Source of the DNA: Triglochin maritima
Lineage: Eukaryota > Streptophyta > Magnoliopsida > Alismatales > Juncaginaceae
Length of the DNA: 64,000 nt
Assembly: GCA_963682175.1 (NCBI GenBank)
Contig: OY821790.1
Span: 12,501-76,500 of the forward strand
Direction of reading: 5' to 3'
Below, one piece after another: positions 46,744 to 58,401 of this stretch; within the stretch, counting starts at the first letter, position 1; each line of letters opens with the position of its first letter. A model generated the notes under the pieces. That model was not told where the DNA came from. It searched no databases and saw nothing but the letters and a program-made list of their open reading frames with translations. A program made the position numbers and the translations under genes.

Positions 46744-49650
46744 ATGGCTCCGAAAAAGAAACCCACTTCCTCCGAGTCTGAAGGTTCGAAGACATACAGT
46801 ACACGAGGTCCTTGTCTCATGAAAGAATTCGTGGGCAGAAGAACTAGAGACGGTAGAATTCCAATCCAGTTTGATGACCGTCTTGAGCCCTTAGGCATGC
46901 TGTCTGATAATTGGAAAAGTTTTCTGGGTAGCTTAGCGAGGGCCAAAGTTGACATTTGTTTATCCAGTTGGGCTGATGTAGATGAGAAGTTGAAGGACAC
47001 AATATGGGATAATGTGCAGGTAATGGTTCCATTATAGATTTCTATAGTTTTAGTTGAACTTTTGATATATATAAAGTTAACGTGTTGTAGGAATCTTTTG
47101 AGTTCCAATCCACTGACAAGTTGAAGAAGAAGTGGATGACATACATGTCAGTTCGTTGGAGGGATTTCAAAACAAATTTAACGAACAAGTACATATTCGG
47201 AGACTACCAGGATAGAAATCCATGCGATGTCTATAACTTTATCACTCCGAATCAATGGGAGCTATTCAGAAAATCCAGAGATAGCCCGGAGTTTGAGGTA
47301 TACTGAGTTTAATTTATAATATAGTAACTGAGTTTCAAAACAAACTTGTTAGTTATTGATTTTAGTGACAATCTTATAAACTTGATTTTAGGCCATCCGA
47401 GCAAAAAACCAAAAGATTAGATCTTCTAACAAGTATACCCATCGTATGTCTCGAGCGGGGTACCACAAGTTGGAAGCACAAATGATGGCTGAAAAAATTG
47501 CTCAGAAGAGACAGGAGGCAATTGACTCCGGTATGAGTGAGGAGCAAGCAAGTAACCTATCTCCTCCTTCTCCCATAGCTCGTTGTGATTCTTGGAAGAG
47601 AGCGAGAGTAAACTCCAAAGGGGAGTACGTCACAGACGAGTCGCAAGCTATCGGCTCGAAGATAGTAAGTTGCATCATTTATATATATGTTATTAATTCA
47701 GAATCATTAATTTTATATTGCTCAAATGATAGTAAATATTGTTTTAAACTTAGGACTCTCTGAAGTTGAGAGAATCTCAAGGCGAATTTGCTTCCGATGG
47801 TCGGAATGATATTCTACGCGAGGCCTTGGGAAACGACGAACACCCCGGTCGTGTGCGAGGGGTAGGGAGTAGAGTTGGACTTCGACAATATTTTGGGAAG
47901 ACTCAACGGTCTACTTCGACGACTGGTCATACCAAATGCCAGCAGGAGATTGCAGATTTGAAGAAGTCTTTGCAGCTTCTTTCGGAGAGATTGGATCGTG
48001 CTTTGCCTACTTCTCCTACCCGTCGTAAGACCGGTTCTTCCACGGAGACTACTCCAGTTCCGCCAGTGTTCCACCATCATCGACATGATGATTTCGTGTC
48101 TCATTCTCGAGAATTGGCCCTCGTCGACGGTCCCTCGTTTGGAAAGTTCGTGGATGGATCTAGATGTGCTTTATTTGTCGAAGACCCTGATCGAAGATTG
48201 GTGGGACACGGGAAAGTTTATAACATCTCCAGACACCACTTCACAGAGGTAGGAGAGGGAGAATTGAAGGTTGCAGTTGAGAGTTGCTTAGATCCTGGTG
48301 TTTTTGTGCCATTTCCGGAAGGAGAGATTGTTACTCTCGGCGATGCTATCGGTGGGTTCGTGCGTTGGCATAGTTATTTAGTAGAGCTAAACGACAAACA
48401 TGAGGTATAGTTTAACTTTGAAAGACTTTAAACTTCAATTTTGTTAACAATTGTATTTTAACGGTTCTATACATCTTTGTAAGGTGTCAAGCCCCCGGAG
48501 CAAAGGGTCAAACAACCAATCTCCGATCAACATTAATTCTCTTCCAAGTAGGTGCAAAATGTTGTATCAATGTATGGTAGGTAGGGAGGCACAATCGTTA
48601 AGTACCTTGGAGTTGGAGGGGGATAAAGGGTTGCCTCCGGCTTTGTACGTCACCAAAGAGGATATCATGCAGTTCATGGCGATGGATTCGTTGTGTATCA
48701 TGATTATCGACGTGCAAGTGAAGTAAGTGTTCTTTTGTATACAATGAAAAGTATTGAATAATTTTATCAAAACTGTAATAAATTATAATTTTTATACTTG
48801 TAGACATCTTTACGACGCCAGAAGGTCAATCTTTCCCGAGGATCAAGTATTTGGATTTATCAGTCCATCTACATATATATACGGGAATGACGATAAATCG
48901 GGTCAACTAGGGACATTCGTTAAAGAAGAAGACAAGAAATATTATCTGCTCCCTTATCATGAGAGGTAAACTTTGTAATTCAAAGTGAAATTTTATTTTG
49001 TAATAAACTTCTAATTATATATATAACACAGGGCTCATTGGATGCTTGTCGTTGTATGCCCAACGACTAATTCAGCATATTGGTTTGATCCGTTGGGGTC
49101 GAATAAACCAAGGGACTCAATAAAGAAACTTCTAAATATGTAAGTTCGTTTAGTCGTGAATAAAGTAATTCGTGGATTTTTATTAGTATTATTGATTGAT
49201 ATTTTAACTTGTGCTACTCAGGGCAATTAAGGTTTACAGAGCTTTAGGTGGTAGGAGAACAACCACAAAATCAGGAATAACATGGCATGGAATGAGAGTA
49301 CGTTCTATCCCATTTTTGTTAATTAAGTTAGGAACAAATATTTAGCGAATTCCTATGTTTGTAGTACCGGAAGCAGGTTGGAAATACGGAATGCGGTTAC
49401 TACGTGATGAGATACATGGAGGAAATCCTCGATGTGGCAACTCAAGACGTATGTCTAACCGAGGTAATGTAGATCGTTATTCAATTGTATATTCAATTGT
49501 AGTTTCAATATTTAGTTATTAATATTCAACACACTTGTAATTTTTTGATAGGTTTTCCCAAAAAGTAGTGATCCATTCTCGCAACAAGAGCTCGATGAAA
49601 CTCGCGACCGATGGGCTCGCTATTTCATCAGAAACATGCTGACGAACTAA
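46744..49650 (+). CDS. CACTA second gene: plant transposase (Ptta/En/Spm-type) fused to Ulp1 protease domain
   Basis: Ten exons with GT-AG borders: 46744-47019, 47091-47297, 47392-47664, 47754-48404, 48484-48722, 48804-48965, 49032-49139, 49222-49297, 49365-49463, 49552-49650. They join to 2,190 nt (729 codons plus stop) with no frame break. The N-terminal half resembles the plant Transposase_24 type (basic start, DKLKKKW motif, coiled segment). The C-terminal half is a C48/Ulp1-like cysteine protease: His in AHWMLVVV, Asp in YWFDPLG, Gln in YRKQVG and Cys in NTECGYYVM. Such domains remove SUMO-like modifiers in the cell; their role in transposition is unknown. It is intact although the neighbouring transposase is not. 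The exon borders are my prediction. Confidence 0.85.
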
Positions 49651-50010
49651 GAGGTTCTACTGCCAATTGTATTTTTTGTAATTTAGTTAACAAGTGCATT
49701 TGTATTACAAACCTACTACACTTTATGCCTTAATATAATCGCCTTAATTTTAGAATGAATTAATTGCAAGTGTGTTGAATGTCAATTGTGTGGTTGTATT
49801 TTTGTGTTTGTGTTTGTGCATGTATGCTTGTGGATGTATGTGGATGTATGCTTGTGAATGTCAATTGTATGGATGTATGTGGGATGTATATGGATGTATG
49901 TGGATGAAATTTATAGGTGAACGAATTTGGTGCAGTTGTATGTACACGACGACGATGACTAAAAACAATTTCGTCGGATCCTATTTATTTTTTTTGTCCA
50001 GGTTTGGGAA
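49651..50010 (+). repeat. Short GGATGTATGT-type tandem repeats, no gene
   Basis: The 3' region of the CACTA second gene. 49800-49910 consists of imperfect GTGGATGTATG units. I see no gene. Confidence 0.6.
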
Positions 50011-50390
50011 TAGACGTCGGCTGTCTCTATAAGCCGACGTCTATTCCTCTGAAGAAAGGAATAGACGTCGGCTTTATATATAATCCGACGTCTATCCCTA
50101 ATGTATAGGCGTCGTATGTTATTTACCCGACGTCTATACCTAAAGTATAGGCGTCGTATTTTAGTTACCCGACGTCTAGCCCTAAAGTATAGGCGTCGTA
50201 TGTTATTTAACCGACGTTTATACATTAAAGAATAAACGTCGGCGTCTAATTAAGGCCGACGTCTATTCGTTAGATATAGACGTCGGCTATACGATGGCCG
50301 ACGTCTATGTATAGACGACGCACACATATACGTCGGATAGGGGTGTGCTTATATCCGACGTGTATATGCCCTTATATCCGACGAATATTC
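50011..50390 (+). repeat. CACTA right sub-terminal repeats
   Basis: Alternating ATAGACGTCGG / CCGACGTCTAT copies (about 16), so a series of small palindromes, ending just before the terminal inverted repeat. Confidence 0.88.
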
Positions 50391-50410
50391 CCTTTTCTGT
50401 AGTAGTGCTA

Positions 50411-50539
50411 TTTCTCTTTTTCTTTCCTTAATAAAAAAAATCACAAAAATATAAGAATCTCTCCCTCCTTGCGTTCGACCCGTACTTACCGCGTCTTCAT
50501 TGACGCCGTGCACTTGTGGTATAAATAAAAATCTCATCA
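50411..50539 (+). repeat. Athila-A 5' LTR, remaining part
   Basis: Continues the LTR after the CACTA element and ends CTCATCA. It aligns with the start (35480-35610, reverse complement) of the minus-strand LTR. Confidence 0.9.
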
Positions 50540-50545
50540 AGTTTT

Positions 50546-50563
50546 TGGCGCCGTTGCCGGGGA
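50546..50563 (+). promoter_or_regulatory. Primer-binding site, tRNA-Asp type
   Basis: TGGCGCCGTTGCCGGGGA, complementary to the tRNA-Asp 3' end, 6 nt after the LTR; starts minus-strand DNA synthesis in Athila-type elements. Confidence 0.9.
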
Positions 50564-51840
50564 GGCGACGAGAATTTCAAGTTTTTGTGATTTTTTGTTT
50601 TGTTTGGATCTTGGTTTTCGCGATCTAACATTTTATCTGTGCTTTTCAGGAAGTATTAGAGATGACACTAAAATTCGGAGGAGATCCAAACTGAACAGGT
50701 GGCGAAAACGCCACCCTATAAGTATATACTGCGGTGGAAACGCCGCACAAGTTGAACAGTATCGCATGAAATTTCTCTGGGACTCGACTCATCTCTGGTT
50801 AGACGCATAGAGCACTTGAAATTGTTGAGAGCGGGCGGCGAACCCGACTGAGCATGCGTAGGTAATCTTTGTTGCCTTTTCCTAGTAATTTTTATTTTCG
50901 GAAAATTTCATTTTTGGTAGAATTGCACGTGTTGGGCAAACTTCCATAATTGACACTAATTCAACTTGTGACCTAAAATTTTGCAAAATTAGAAAGGCCT
51001 TAGTGCATGCATCATTTAGAGATTTTCTCGCATTATGTATGCTAAATTTTGCAAATCAATTCATTGTTGAAGAGTGCTGGAGGCAAGGTACGTGCGCGGT
51101 TTTTATCGATTGCATTTAAGCATATAATTTAGTTTTCATACAACCTTGCAATTGTCCCCCACTATAGACCAATGTTTGACTATCTCTGCTAGATTTTAGT
51201 TAAACTATCGTAAAGGCAACTCCGTAGGAAAAGATACGGTGGGGATTTCATCACCATTCCGTGGCCCACAAATAACAATCCCAAAGTGTCACCCAAGCCT
51301 TAATTTAAAATCAATTAGATATTGGCCCCTAAGGATTCAGACTCAATTAAGGAGAAGATTGGTTTGACTTGCTATGACTTGAAACTGATCGAATTTAATT
51401 TGGTGTCTAGAAAGTGTTTTTGTGTTGACGTAAGTCTTCCAAGCGAAGTGGTTGTCTAATTGGCACCGACTCTGTCGGAAGCGCCCCCACTAGCTATACA
51501 CGGCCTGGCCAATTTGGTTTAATTAGTGAGGGAGGTGAATCAAGCGAACCAATTCGACTCAACCAGTTAGGAGTCGTCTAGATTTAAGCTACACTAGGTC
51601 TAGGATTGTTTGAACCGTGCTTGTTTAGGAAACTTCTGACCAACCCTCTCATCTATCTTTTAGAGTTAAGTTTCCCTTCTCATCTGAGTCTTCTTTCTCT
51701 TCTCACCTCAATTCTCTAGATTTGGATTCCTTTCTCATTTTTCCCCCTTCTATTGTTTGTTTCCATTTTTTGAAAAAAAATATATTACAAAAAAAAATCA
51801 ATTGATTCTTGAATTTGAATTTGAAATTTAAATTTGAAAT
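50564..51840 (+). promoter_or_regulatory. Athila-A untranslated leader
   Basis: Non-coding leader between primer site and gag. Two hairpins lie about 135-185 nt after the primer site: GGTGGCG/CGCCACC (50698-50715) and TGCGGTG/CGCCGCA with a GAAA loop (50730-50747). An AAGGTACGTG donor-like site is near 51088. The stretch 51200-51700 is shared with the Athila-B leader. I see no gene. Confidence 0.65.
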
Positions 51841-52278
51841 TTGAATTCAAAAATTAATTCAAACCGGTGCACTCAGATTTGGGTTCGGGACTTGAGCAAT
51901 CGACTCTCACGAATTCATCTAGATTCCAGCCTAGAGCTTAGCCCCAATCCACCCGTTGTACCACCTCACCCGGATCCAATGGGTGAGAATGTAGTGGACC
52001 CACCTGTTGCACCACCTATGACTCTGAGGGATCGGTGCTACCCAACGATGGCTGCTCAGCCATCGTGCATCGTTATGCCCACCATACCGGGTCGCGACTT
52101 CGAACTAAAGGCACAATACCTGAGTATGTTGCCCAAGTTCACCTCTAAGGAAGACCCATATCTCTTCCTTAGAGAATTTGATGAAATCTGCTCCCTTATG
52201 CAATACCAGCATATCCCTGAGGAGGCATTGCGTCTTAAATTCGTGCCTCTAGTACTGAAGGACGACGCTAAGAAATGA
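51841..52278 (+). pseudogene. Athila-A gag, N-terminal part
   Basis: Retrotransposon gag of Athila type (LPKFTSKEDPYLFLREFDEIC region). The true start is uncertain; the frame opens here with a TTG codon. It ends at TGA 52276-52278 where the family normally has Trp (KKW). The same frame then continues with recognisable gag to a second TGA near 52450, after which a frameshift leads into the next segment. Confidence 0.8.
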
Positions 52279-52487
52279 CTATATAGTCTAGCCGAAAGAT
52301 CTGTTAGGAGTTGGGCTGAGTTTGTTCAAGTGTTGTTAAAGAAATATTTCCCCAACCATAAGACTATTAGGATTAGAAATGAAATTTGTGCATTCGTTCA
52401 ATCTGAGAGCGAGCCGTTCTATTCCTATTTGGAAATATTTAAGCACCTGTGACCTAATACCCTCATCATGGAATTCCAAGATGGCAA

Positions 52488-53924
52488 TTGTGCCAAATTA
52501 TCTATGAGGGATTGACACCTACATCTAGAGTTATGCTAGAATCTGTAAGCCAAGGAAGCTTTATGTCCAAAAATGAGAATGATGCTTGGACTTTTCTTGA
52601 AGACTTAGCTGATAATAGTATGCAATGGGACACGGCTAGGGCACCGACCAACCCGAGTATTGTATCTAGAATAGCAAATCAATCCAGATCAGGTGTCTTA
52701 GCTGTAGATGCTTCTATAGCTGCTGAAGCAAAATTAGCCACCCATATGCGTAGGATGGAAAGTCTAGAACTTCAAACCCGACCCCTAGTAAATCAAATAT
52801 CTTCTGTTTCTTGCTATAGGTGTGGTCAAACTGGTCATGTTTTGGAGGAGTGTGCACACATTTCTTCGGACATTGAACAAGTTAATGCTGCATTTAATCG
52901 TCCTAGGAACGACCCTTATTCGTCAACCTATAATCCAGGTTGGCGCAACCATCCCAATTTTTCATGGAGCCAAGGGAATTCAAATCCTGCACCCATGCGT
53001 CAGCAAGGCCAACCACCTAGACAACAAATGTACCCAAACAACAACAACAATAATAGTGATGTCCGATTAACTGAATTGGAAAACTTAATGAAAACATTTG
53101 TTCAAACAACTACTCAATCTTTTCAAAAGGTAGGTGAAAGAGAAAGAGGAAGATTCCCAAGCCAACCCGAGGTGAACCCAAGAATTAACAATCCACATAA
53201 TCAACATATGCCATATCAACCACATAAACATATGCCATATCAACCACCTCAACCATTTAATCCTCAATCATTCAATCCTCAACAAATTAGGCCTCCACCT
53301 AATGTACCACATAATGCACCACCTCCTAATGTGAACAATAATAACATACCAGTTCATATGGTTCAAGAAGAAGAGCAAAATCAACACATTAATGTTATAC
53401 TTACACTAAGATCTGGAAAATCTGTTAATAATAAAGTCACTCACCCTTTGGTTAATGAGCCTAATAATTCTGTCATACCTGAACCATCTAATGAGCCACC
53501 AATTCAATCTGAGGAACCAATTGAAATTGAACCAACTGAACCTGAAAGAGTATTCATTCCCAAAGCACCATTCCCTAATAGACTTAATACGAATCATGCA
53601 AATCAAATGGAGAAAATGTTGGAAGTTTTTAAGCAAGTAAAAGTAAACATCCCTTTATTAGAAGCTATTCAACAAATTCCACCTTATGCACGATTCTTAA
53701 AAGACTTATGCACCAAGAAAAGGAAAACACAAGTACCAAAAAGAGCTTTCTTAACTGCAAATATAAGTTCTGTGTTAACCCAACCCACACAAATCAAATA
53801 TAAAGACCCTGGTTGTCCAACTATTTCATGTGTAATTGGTAACACCTTAATCAATAGGGCCTTCCTGGATTTGAGTGCTAGTGTTAATCTGCTTCCTTAC
53901 TCTGTATATAAAGAATTGATATAG
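52488..53924 (+). pseudogene. Athila-A gag C-terminal part and start of protease
   Basis: Gag C-terminal region with a CCHC knuckle CYRCGQTGHVLEEC near residue 108, then a Pro/Asn/Gln-rich linker, then the beginning of the aspartic protease. The usual D-L-G-A-S active site reads D-L-S-A-S, so the Gly after the catalytic Asp is changed. A frameshift at about 53917 ends the segment; the protease continues in another frame from 53921. Confidence 0.85.
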
Positions 53925-55255
53925 GAGACCTTAAACAGACTAGGACCACACTCCAATTGGCTGATAGATCTGTTAAGATTCCTAGAGGTGTGGTTGATGA
54001 TGTTCTGATCAAAGTGGGTGAATTCATATTTCCTGTGGACTTCGTTGTCTTAGACACGGAGCCTGTTGCTAACCCCAGCAATCAAATTCCTGTGATCTTA
54101 GGAAGACCTTTTTTAGCCACTTCCAATGCCCTAATCAATTGTAGGAATGGATTGATGAAATTGTCATTCGGAAATTTGACTGCTGAGCTAAATATTTTTA
54201 ACTTAGGGAAGCAACCTGGAATTTTCTCTGATGAATCGAGTGAATTGAATTACATTCAAGACTGTAGTGAGGATGATTTGATTTTGGATTACTTAAATTT
54301 CACCCAATTGAATGAAGTTGATTTTCAAAAGAACCTGAGTGGTGAGGCCACAATTTGTGACCAAATCAATCATATAGGTTCGTATCGATCCTCAACCAAT
54401 TGGTCAACCTTAGGTGGACTTTTAGCCGAACCAAGATCTCAAGCCAAACCCTCACTACAAGAACCACCATCACTAGAGTTGAAGCCTCTCCCTACTACAC
54501 TTAAGTATGCCTTTTTAGGACCCTCATCCACCCTCCCAGTTATCATAGCATCGGATTTGACCCCCAATCAAGAGAAGGAATTGTTGAGAGTCCTCAGTAG
54601 GAATAAAGAAGCTATTGGATGGACCATGGCCGACATCAAGGGGATTAGCCCATCTATAGTCCAACATAGGATCCATTTGGAGGATAATACTCAACCCCGT
54701 AGGGATCCGCAAAGGCGTCTTAACTCGGTCCTAACTGAGGCGGTCAAAAAGGAAATACTTAAGTGGTTGAACAATGGAATTATATACCCTATATCCGATA
54801 GTGCTTGGGTTAGTCCTGTTCAGGTTGTCCCTAAGAAATCTGGAGTTACTGTAGTTGAGAATGAGCTTAATGAGTTAGTCCCGACCCGTATCCAAACCGG
54901 TTGGAGGATTTGCATTGACTATAGGAAACTGAATTCTGCAACCCGTAAGGACCACTTCCCTCTTCCTTTCATAGATCAAATGCTAGAACGATTGGCCGGA
55001 TATGCGTATTATTGTTTTCTTGATGGATATTCCGGCTATAACCAAATTCCTATCGCTCCTGAGGATCAGGAGAAAACTACCTTCACATGCCCATTCGTCA
55101 CGTTTGCTTTCTGTCGCATGCCCTTTGGTTTGTGCAATGCTCCTGCCACATTTCAAAGATGTATGGTTAGCATCTTCTCTGATATGGTGGATAATTTCAT
55201 GGAAATTTTCATGGATGATTCTCTGTCTTTGGTCCCACTTTTGCCAATTGTTTGA
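53921..55255 (+). pseudogene. Athila-A protease (end) and reverse transcriptase
   Basis: The protease C-terminal half with ILGRPFLAT, an acidic linker, then the Ty3-type RT: RICIDYRKLN, FLDGYSGYNQI, MPFGLCNAPATFQRCM and the catalytic FMDD near residue 420 of the piece opening at TTG 53957. A one-base loss just after FMDD (about 55220) shifts the frame to a stop at 55255. The following piece continues in the correct frame. Confidence 0.88.
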
Positions 55256-55974
55256 ACCATTTGGAATTAGTACTAGTAAGGTGTAAGGAGAAGAACTTGA
55301 CCTTAAATTGGGAAAAATGTCATTTCATGGTTAAGAATGGAATAGTACTTGGTCACATTGTGTCTAAGGATGGCATTCAAGTGGATAAAGCCAAGGTGGA
55401 TTTGATTAAACATCTCCCTCCACCAACAAATGTCAAAGAGATTCGTTCATTTTTAGGGCATGCCGGATTCTATCGAAGGTTTATCAAGGACTTTAGTAAG
55501 GTGGCTAGACCATTGACTGAATTATTAGCGAAGGACTCTAAGTTTGAATTTTCGGATAAATGTTTGGAGTCCTTTAACCACCTTACGAGGGAATTGACAT
55601 CGACACCCATTATTCATTCACCCGATTGGACCCAACCCTTTGAGATAATGTGTGATGCATCGGATTACGCCATAGGAGCGGTGTTGGGTCAGAAAATTGA
55701 AAAGAAACCTCACGTGATATATTATGCTAGTAAAACATTGAATGATGCCCAATTGAACTATACGGTAACCGAGAAAGAATTTCTAGCAGTCATTTTTGCC
55801 TTGGAAAAAATGCGACAATATTTGATAGGCACACATGTGATTATTTACACGAATCATGCGGCCATAAGACATTTAGTGAACAAAAAGGATGTCAAGCCGC
55901 GTTTATTACGTTGGATCTTACTACTGCAAGAATTTGATGTCGAAATCCGTGATAAAAAGGTTGTGAAAATGTAG
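55252..55974 (+). pseudogene. Athila-A reverse transcriptase end and RNase H
   Basis: Begins with the RT thumb ([29 protein letters not shown]), then Ty3-type RNase H ([38 protein letters not shown]). The usual YTDH is YTNH, so one catalytic Asp is lost. It ends after another frameshift near 55957; the family's NVVADHLSR motif is still readable in the next frame. Confidence 0.86.
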
Positions 55975-55985
55975 TCGCCGATCAC

Positions 55986-57371
55986 TTGTCTAGAATTCCT
56001 CTTATCCCAGTGAATAACACACCAGTGAATGAGAACTTTCCGGGTGAACAGATTATGGTTGTGTCTGGCGAACCATGGTTCGCCGATATAGTCAATTTCT
56101 TAGTAACTGGTGTGACCCCGACTGAATGGTCTAAGAACGATCAAGCCAAATTTAGGTCCCTAGTGAAGAATTTTTATTGGGATGACCCATATCTTTTCAA
56201 ATATTCTTCGGATCAAATCATTAGGAGATGTGTTCCTGAGGAGGAATTTGCAAGTGTTCTATCTTTTTGTCATGACCAAGCATGTGGAGGACATTTTGGA
56301 GCTAAGAAAACCGCGGCCAAAGTTTTACAGTGTGGATTTTATTGGCCCATCCTATTTAAGGATGCATTTGCATTTTGTAATTCTTGCTCTAGATGTCAAA
56401 TGCTCGGAAAACTCTCTCGTAGAGACATGATGCCTCTGCACCCTATTCTCATAGTTGATATCTTCGATGTTTGGGGCATCGATTTTATGGGCACGTTTCC
56501 AATGTCTTTTGGGAAGGAGTATATCTTGCTAGCTGTGGACTATGTGTCCAAGTGGGTTGAGGCTATCCCCGCAAAATCCAATGACAACAAAGTTGTTGTA
56601 AAATTTCTGAAGGAGAATATTTTCTCCCGATTCGGTACTCCACGTACCATTATCAGTGACCGGGGTACTCATTTTTGTAATCGATCATTTGAAGCTTTGA
56701 TGAGAAAATATTTCATAACTCATAAGTTAGCTACCCCGTATCACCCTCAAACAAGTGGACAAGTTGAGGTGTCCAATAGACAAATCAAGCAAATTCTGGA
56801 AAAGACGGTTAATGCCTCACGTAAGGATTGGTCTGTAAGAATTAATGATGCGTTGTGGGCCTATCGGACCACTTTCAAGACTAATTTAGGAATGTCCCCT
56901 TACCGGTTAGTCTATGGAAAAGCGTGCCACTTACTGGTCGAATTGGAGCATAGAGCCCTTTGGGCTATTAAGCAACTGAATATGGATTTAGAGGCAGCCG
57001 ATAATGCTCGAAAATTGGATTTAGTTGAGCTTGAGGAAATAAGAAATGAGGTGTATGAGAATGCTAAAATTTATAAGGAAAAGACCAAGGTTTTTCATGA
57101 TAAATCCATCTTTAGGAAATCTTTTTCTCCTGGACAGTTGGTCCTTCTCTATAACTCTCGCCTTCATCTCTTCTCCGGTAAACTCAAGAGTCGTTGGACC
57201 GGCCCTTTCATGATCAAAACCGTTTTCTCTCACGGAGCGGTCGAGATCAGTAATCGGGAGAACGGTGAAAACTTTAAAGTTAACGGGCATCGATTGAAGC
57301 CCTACTTAAATCGTCCCTCCAATGTTGCAGAGGAAGTCGTGTTTTTACACGCAATTCCTCATTTTGATTAA
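55986..57371 (+). CDS. Athila-A integrase
   Basis: 461 codons without a break. An HHCC zinc domain ([10 protein letters not shown] ... CNSCSRCQ) is followed by the catalytic core with Asp in WGIDFMG (near residue 164), Asp in SDRGTHF (near 223) and Glu in GQVEVSN (near 260). The C-terminal region has LKSRWTGPF. The ATG is simply the first in the open frame; the domain belongs to the upstream polyprotein. It is the only pol domain here without visible damage. Confidence 0.88.
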   Translation: MSRIPLIPVNNTPVNENFPGEQIMVVSGEPWFADIVNFLVTGVTPTEWSKNDQAKFRSLVKNFYWDDPYLFKYSSDQIIRRCVPEEEFASVLSFCHDQACGGHFGAKKTAAKVLQCGFYWPILFKDAFAFCNSCSRCQMLGKLSRRDMMPLHPILIVDIFDVWGIDFMGTFPMSFGKEYILLAVDYVSKWVEAIPAKSNDNKVVVKFLKENIFSRFGTPRTIISDRGTHFCNRSFEALMRKYFITHKLATPYHPQTSGQVEVSNRQIKQILEKTVNASRKDWSVRINDALWAYRTTFKTNLGMSPYRLVYGKACHLLVELEHRALWAIKQLNMDLEAADNARKLDLVELEEIRNEVYENAKIYKEKTKVFHDKSIFRKSFSPGQLVLLYNSRLHLFSGKLKSRWTGPFMIKTVFSHGAVEISNRENGENFKVNGHRLKPYLNRPSNVAEEVVFLHAIPHFD

Positions 57372-57512
57372 GTTTTAGTTTATTTCAAAAAAGAAAAAGA
57401 AAAAAAAAGAAAAAAGAAAAGTTGGTACATGACTTATTTTTGGAGAACGGTGGAAGTACATGACTTATTTTTCTAAATCTCACGTACATCACTTGAGCAG
57501 CATTCTATCACC
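57372..57512 (+). other. Short A/G-rich spacer after pol
   Basis: Contains a GAAAAAGAAAAAAAAAGA tract; no gene. Confidence 0.4.
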
Positions 57513-58401
57513 ATGGTGTTTCCCGAGAAGAACTTCCGCCCGTTGCTTGTTAGTGATCAAAATGGCACCCACTTTTACGATGAAATCATAGCACGGAGTT
57601 GGAGCACGGAGTTGGAGCTACTTGGTCCATAATAACAATGATGTTTACTGCCCTAGCTTAGTGGAGGAGTTCTATAGCAATATCACTGACATAGACCTGG
57701 ACAGCGGGTACATTTTACTGAATTGGAGAAACAAAGTCTGGGCGATTGACCTCCACATCATATCCAACTTGACTGACATACCACAAGGGGCCTCCACTTT
57801 GCCATCCGAGGAACTCAGTTTCTATCGGTCACTTATGGGACCAGATTGTGTGCTTAGTCGTGATCGGGGTATCAAGAGCACATCCATGTACCGGAATGTC
57901 TTTACAGCATGTAGGTGGGCATGCCAAAACGTCACGAGTAATACCCACAACACTTCGTTTCGCACCGTTGAGATGGGCATCGTTCACTCCCTGATGACCC
58001 GTGATCGCACTTACTGTATGTGCCGACGACTTCTGACCACCATTGGAGACGGCCACCAACGCAGCTCCCAACCTCTGCCATGCCTTGTCACCACTATCTG
58101 CAAGCACTTCATGGCCTATGAGTCTTTCTGGGTGTACGAAGCCGACATGCTCCCTTGTACGGTGGAACGAGAAACATCCTCCTATCGTGGCACTATAGCG
58201 GACCTGTGGACACCTCCAGAAATGGAGGATGCTATGCACTCAAGTGAGTCGTCTGAAGACTCCGCAACATTCTGGGCTCAGTCAACCCTAGAAAACTCTG
58301 ACAAGCATAGGTCCCGAATGTGGGGTGGGATGAAGCGCCTCAATAGCAAACTGAACAAAGCACTCTCCGACCGTGGAGAGTCGTCATCCCAAAGGTGGTA
58401 A
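57513..58401 (+). pseudogene. Athila-A downstream ORF, putative plant transposon protein domain
   Basis: It begins at ATG 57513. A 13-bp tandem duplication (57590-57602 and 57603-57615) shifts the frame, so the main open piece is 57622-58401. The sequence (LVEEFYSNI ... YILLNWRNKVWAI) resembles the putative-plant-transposon-protein domain seen as an extra ORF in many Athila-type elements, the place where some members have an env-like gene. I see no signal peptide or membrane segment. Function unknown. Confidence 0.7.

Larger units (their letters stand above)
39635..50407 (+). mobile_element. CACTA (En/Spm-type) DNA transposon
   Basis: Begins CACTAGTGCAGAATTGG and ends with the inverted CACTACTACAGAAAAGG, so imperfect 17-bp terminal inverted repeats. 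It is flanked by a 3-bp target duplication CTA (39632-39634 and 50408-50410). The minus-strand LTR at 35480 gives the uninterrupted sequence of the insertion site, confirming the boundaries. It carries sub-terminal repeats, a solo Athila-B LTR, a TNPD-type transposase pseudogene and a second, intact-looking gene with a Ulp1 domain. Confidence 0.95.

Noticed and set aside
49959..50225. 88-aa minus-strand ORF rich in RRR and ADVYS.
   Set aside because: Translation of the CACTA sub-terminal repeats; periodic and non-coding.
50546..50563. Match to tRNA-Asp.
   Set aside because: Only 18 nt complementary to the tRNA 3' end: a retrotransposon primer site, not a tRNA gene. The same holds for 33234-33251.
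57829..58239. 136-aa minus-strand ORF in the Athila downstream gene.
   Set aside because: Shadow of the plus-strand ORF, which has family resemblance.
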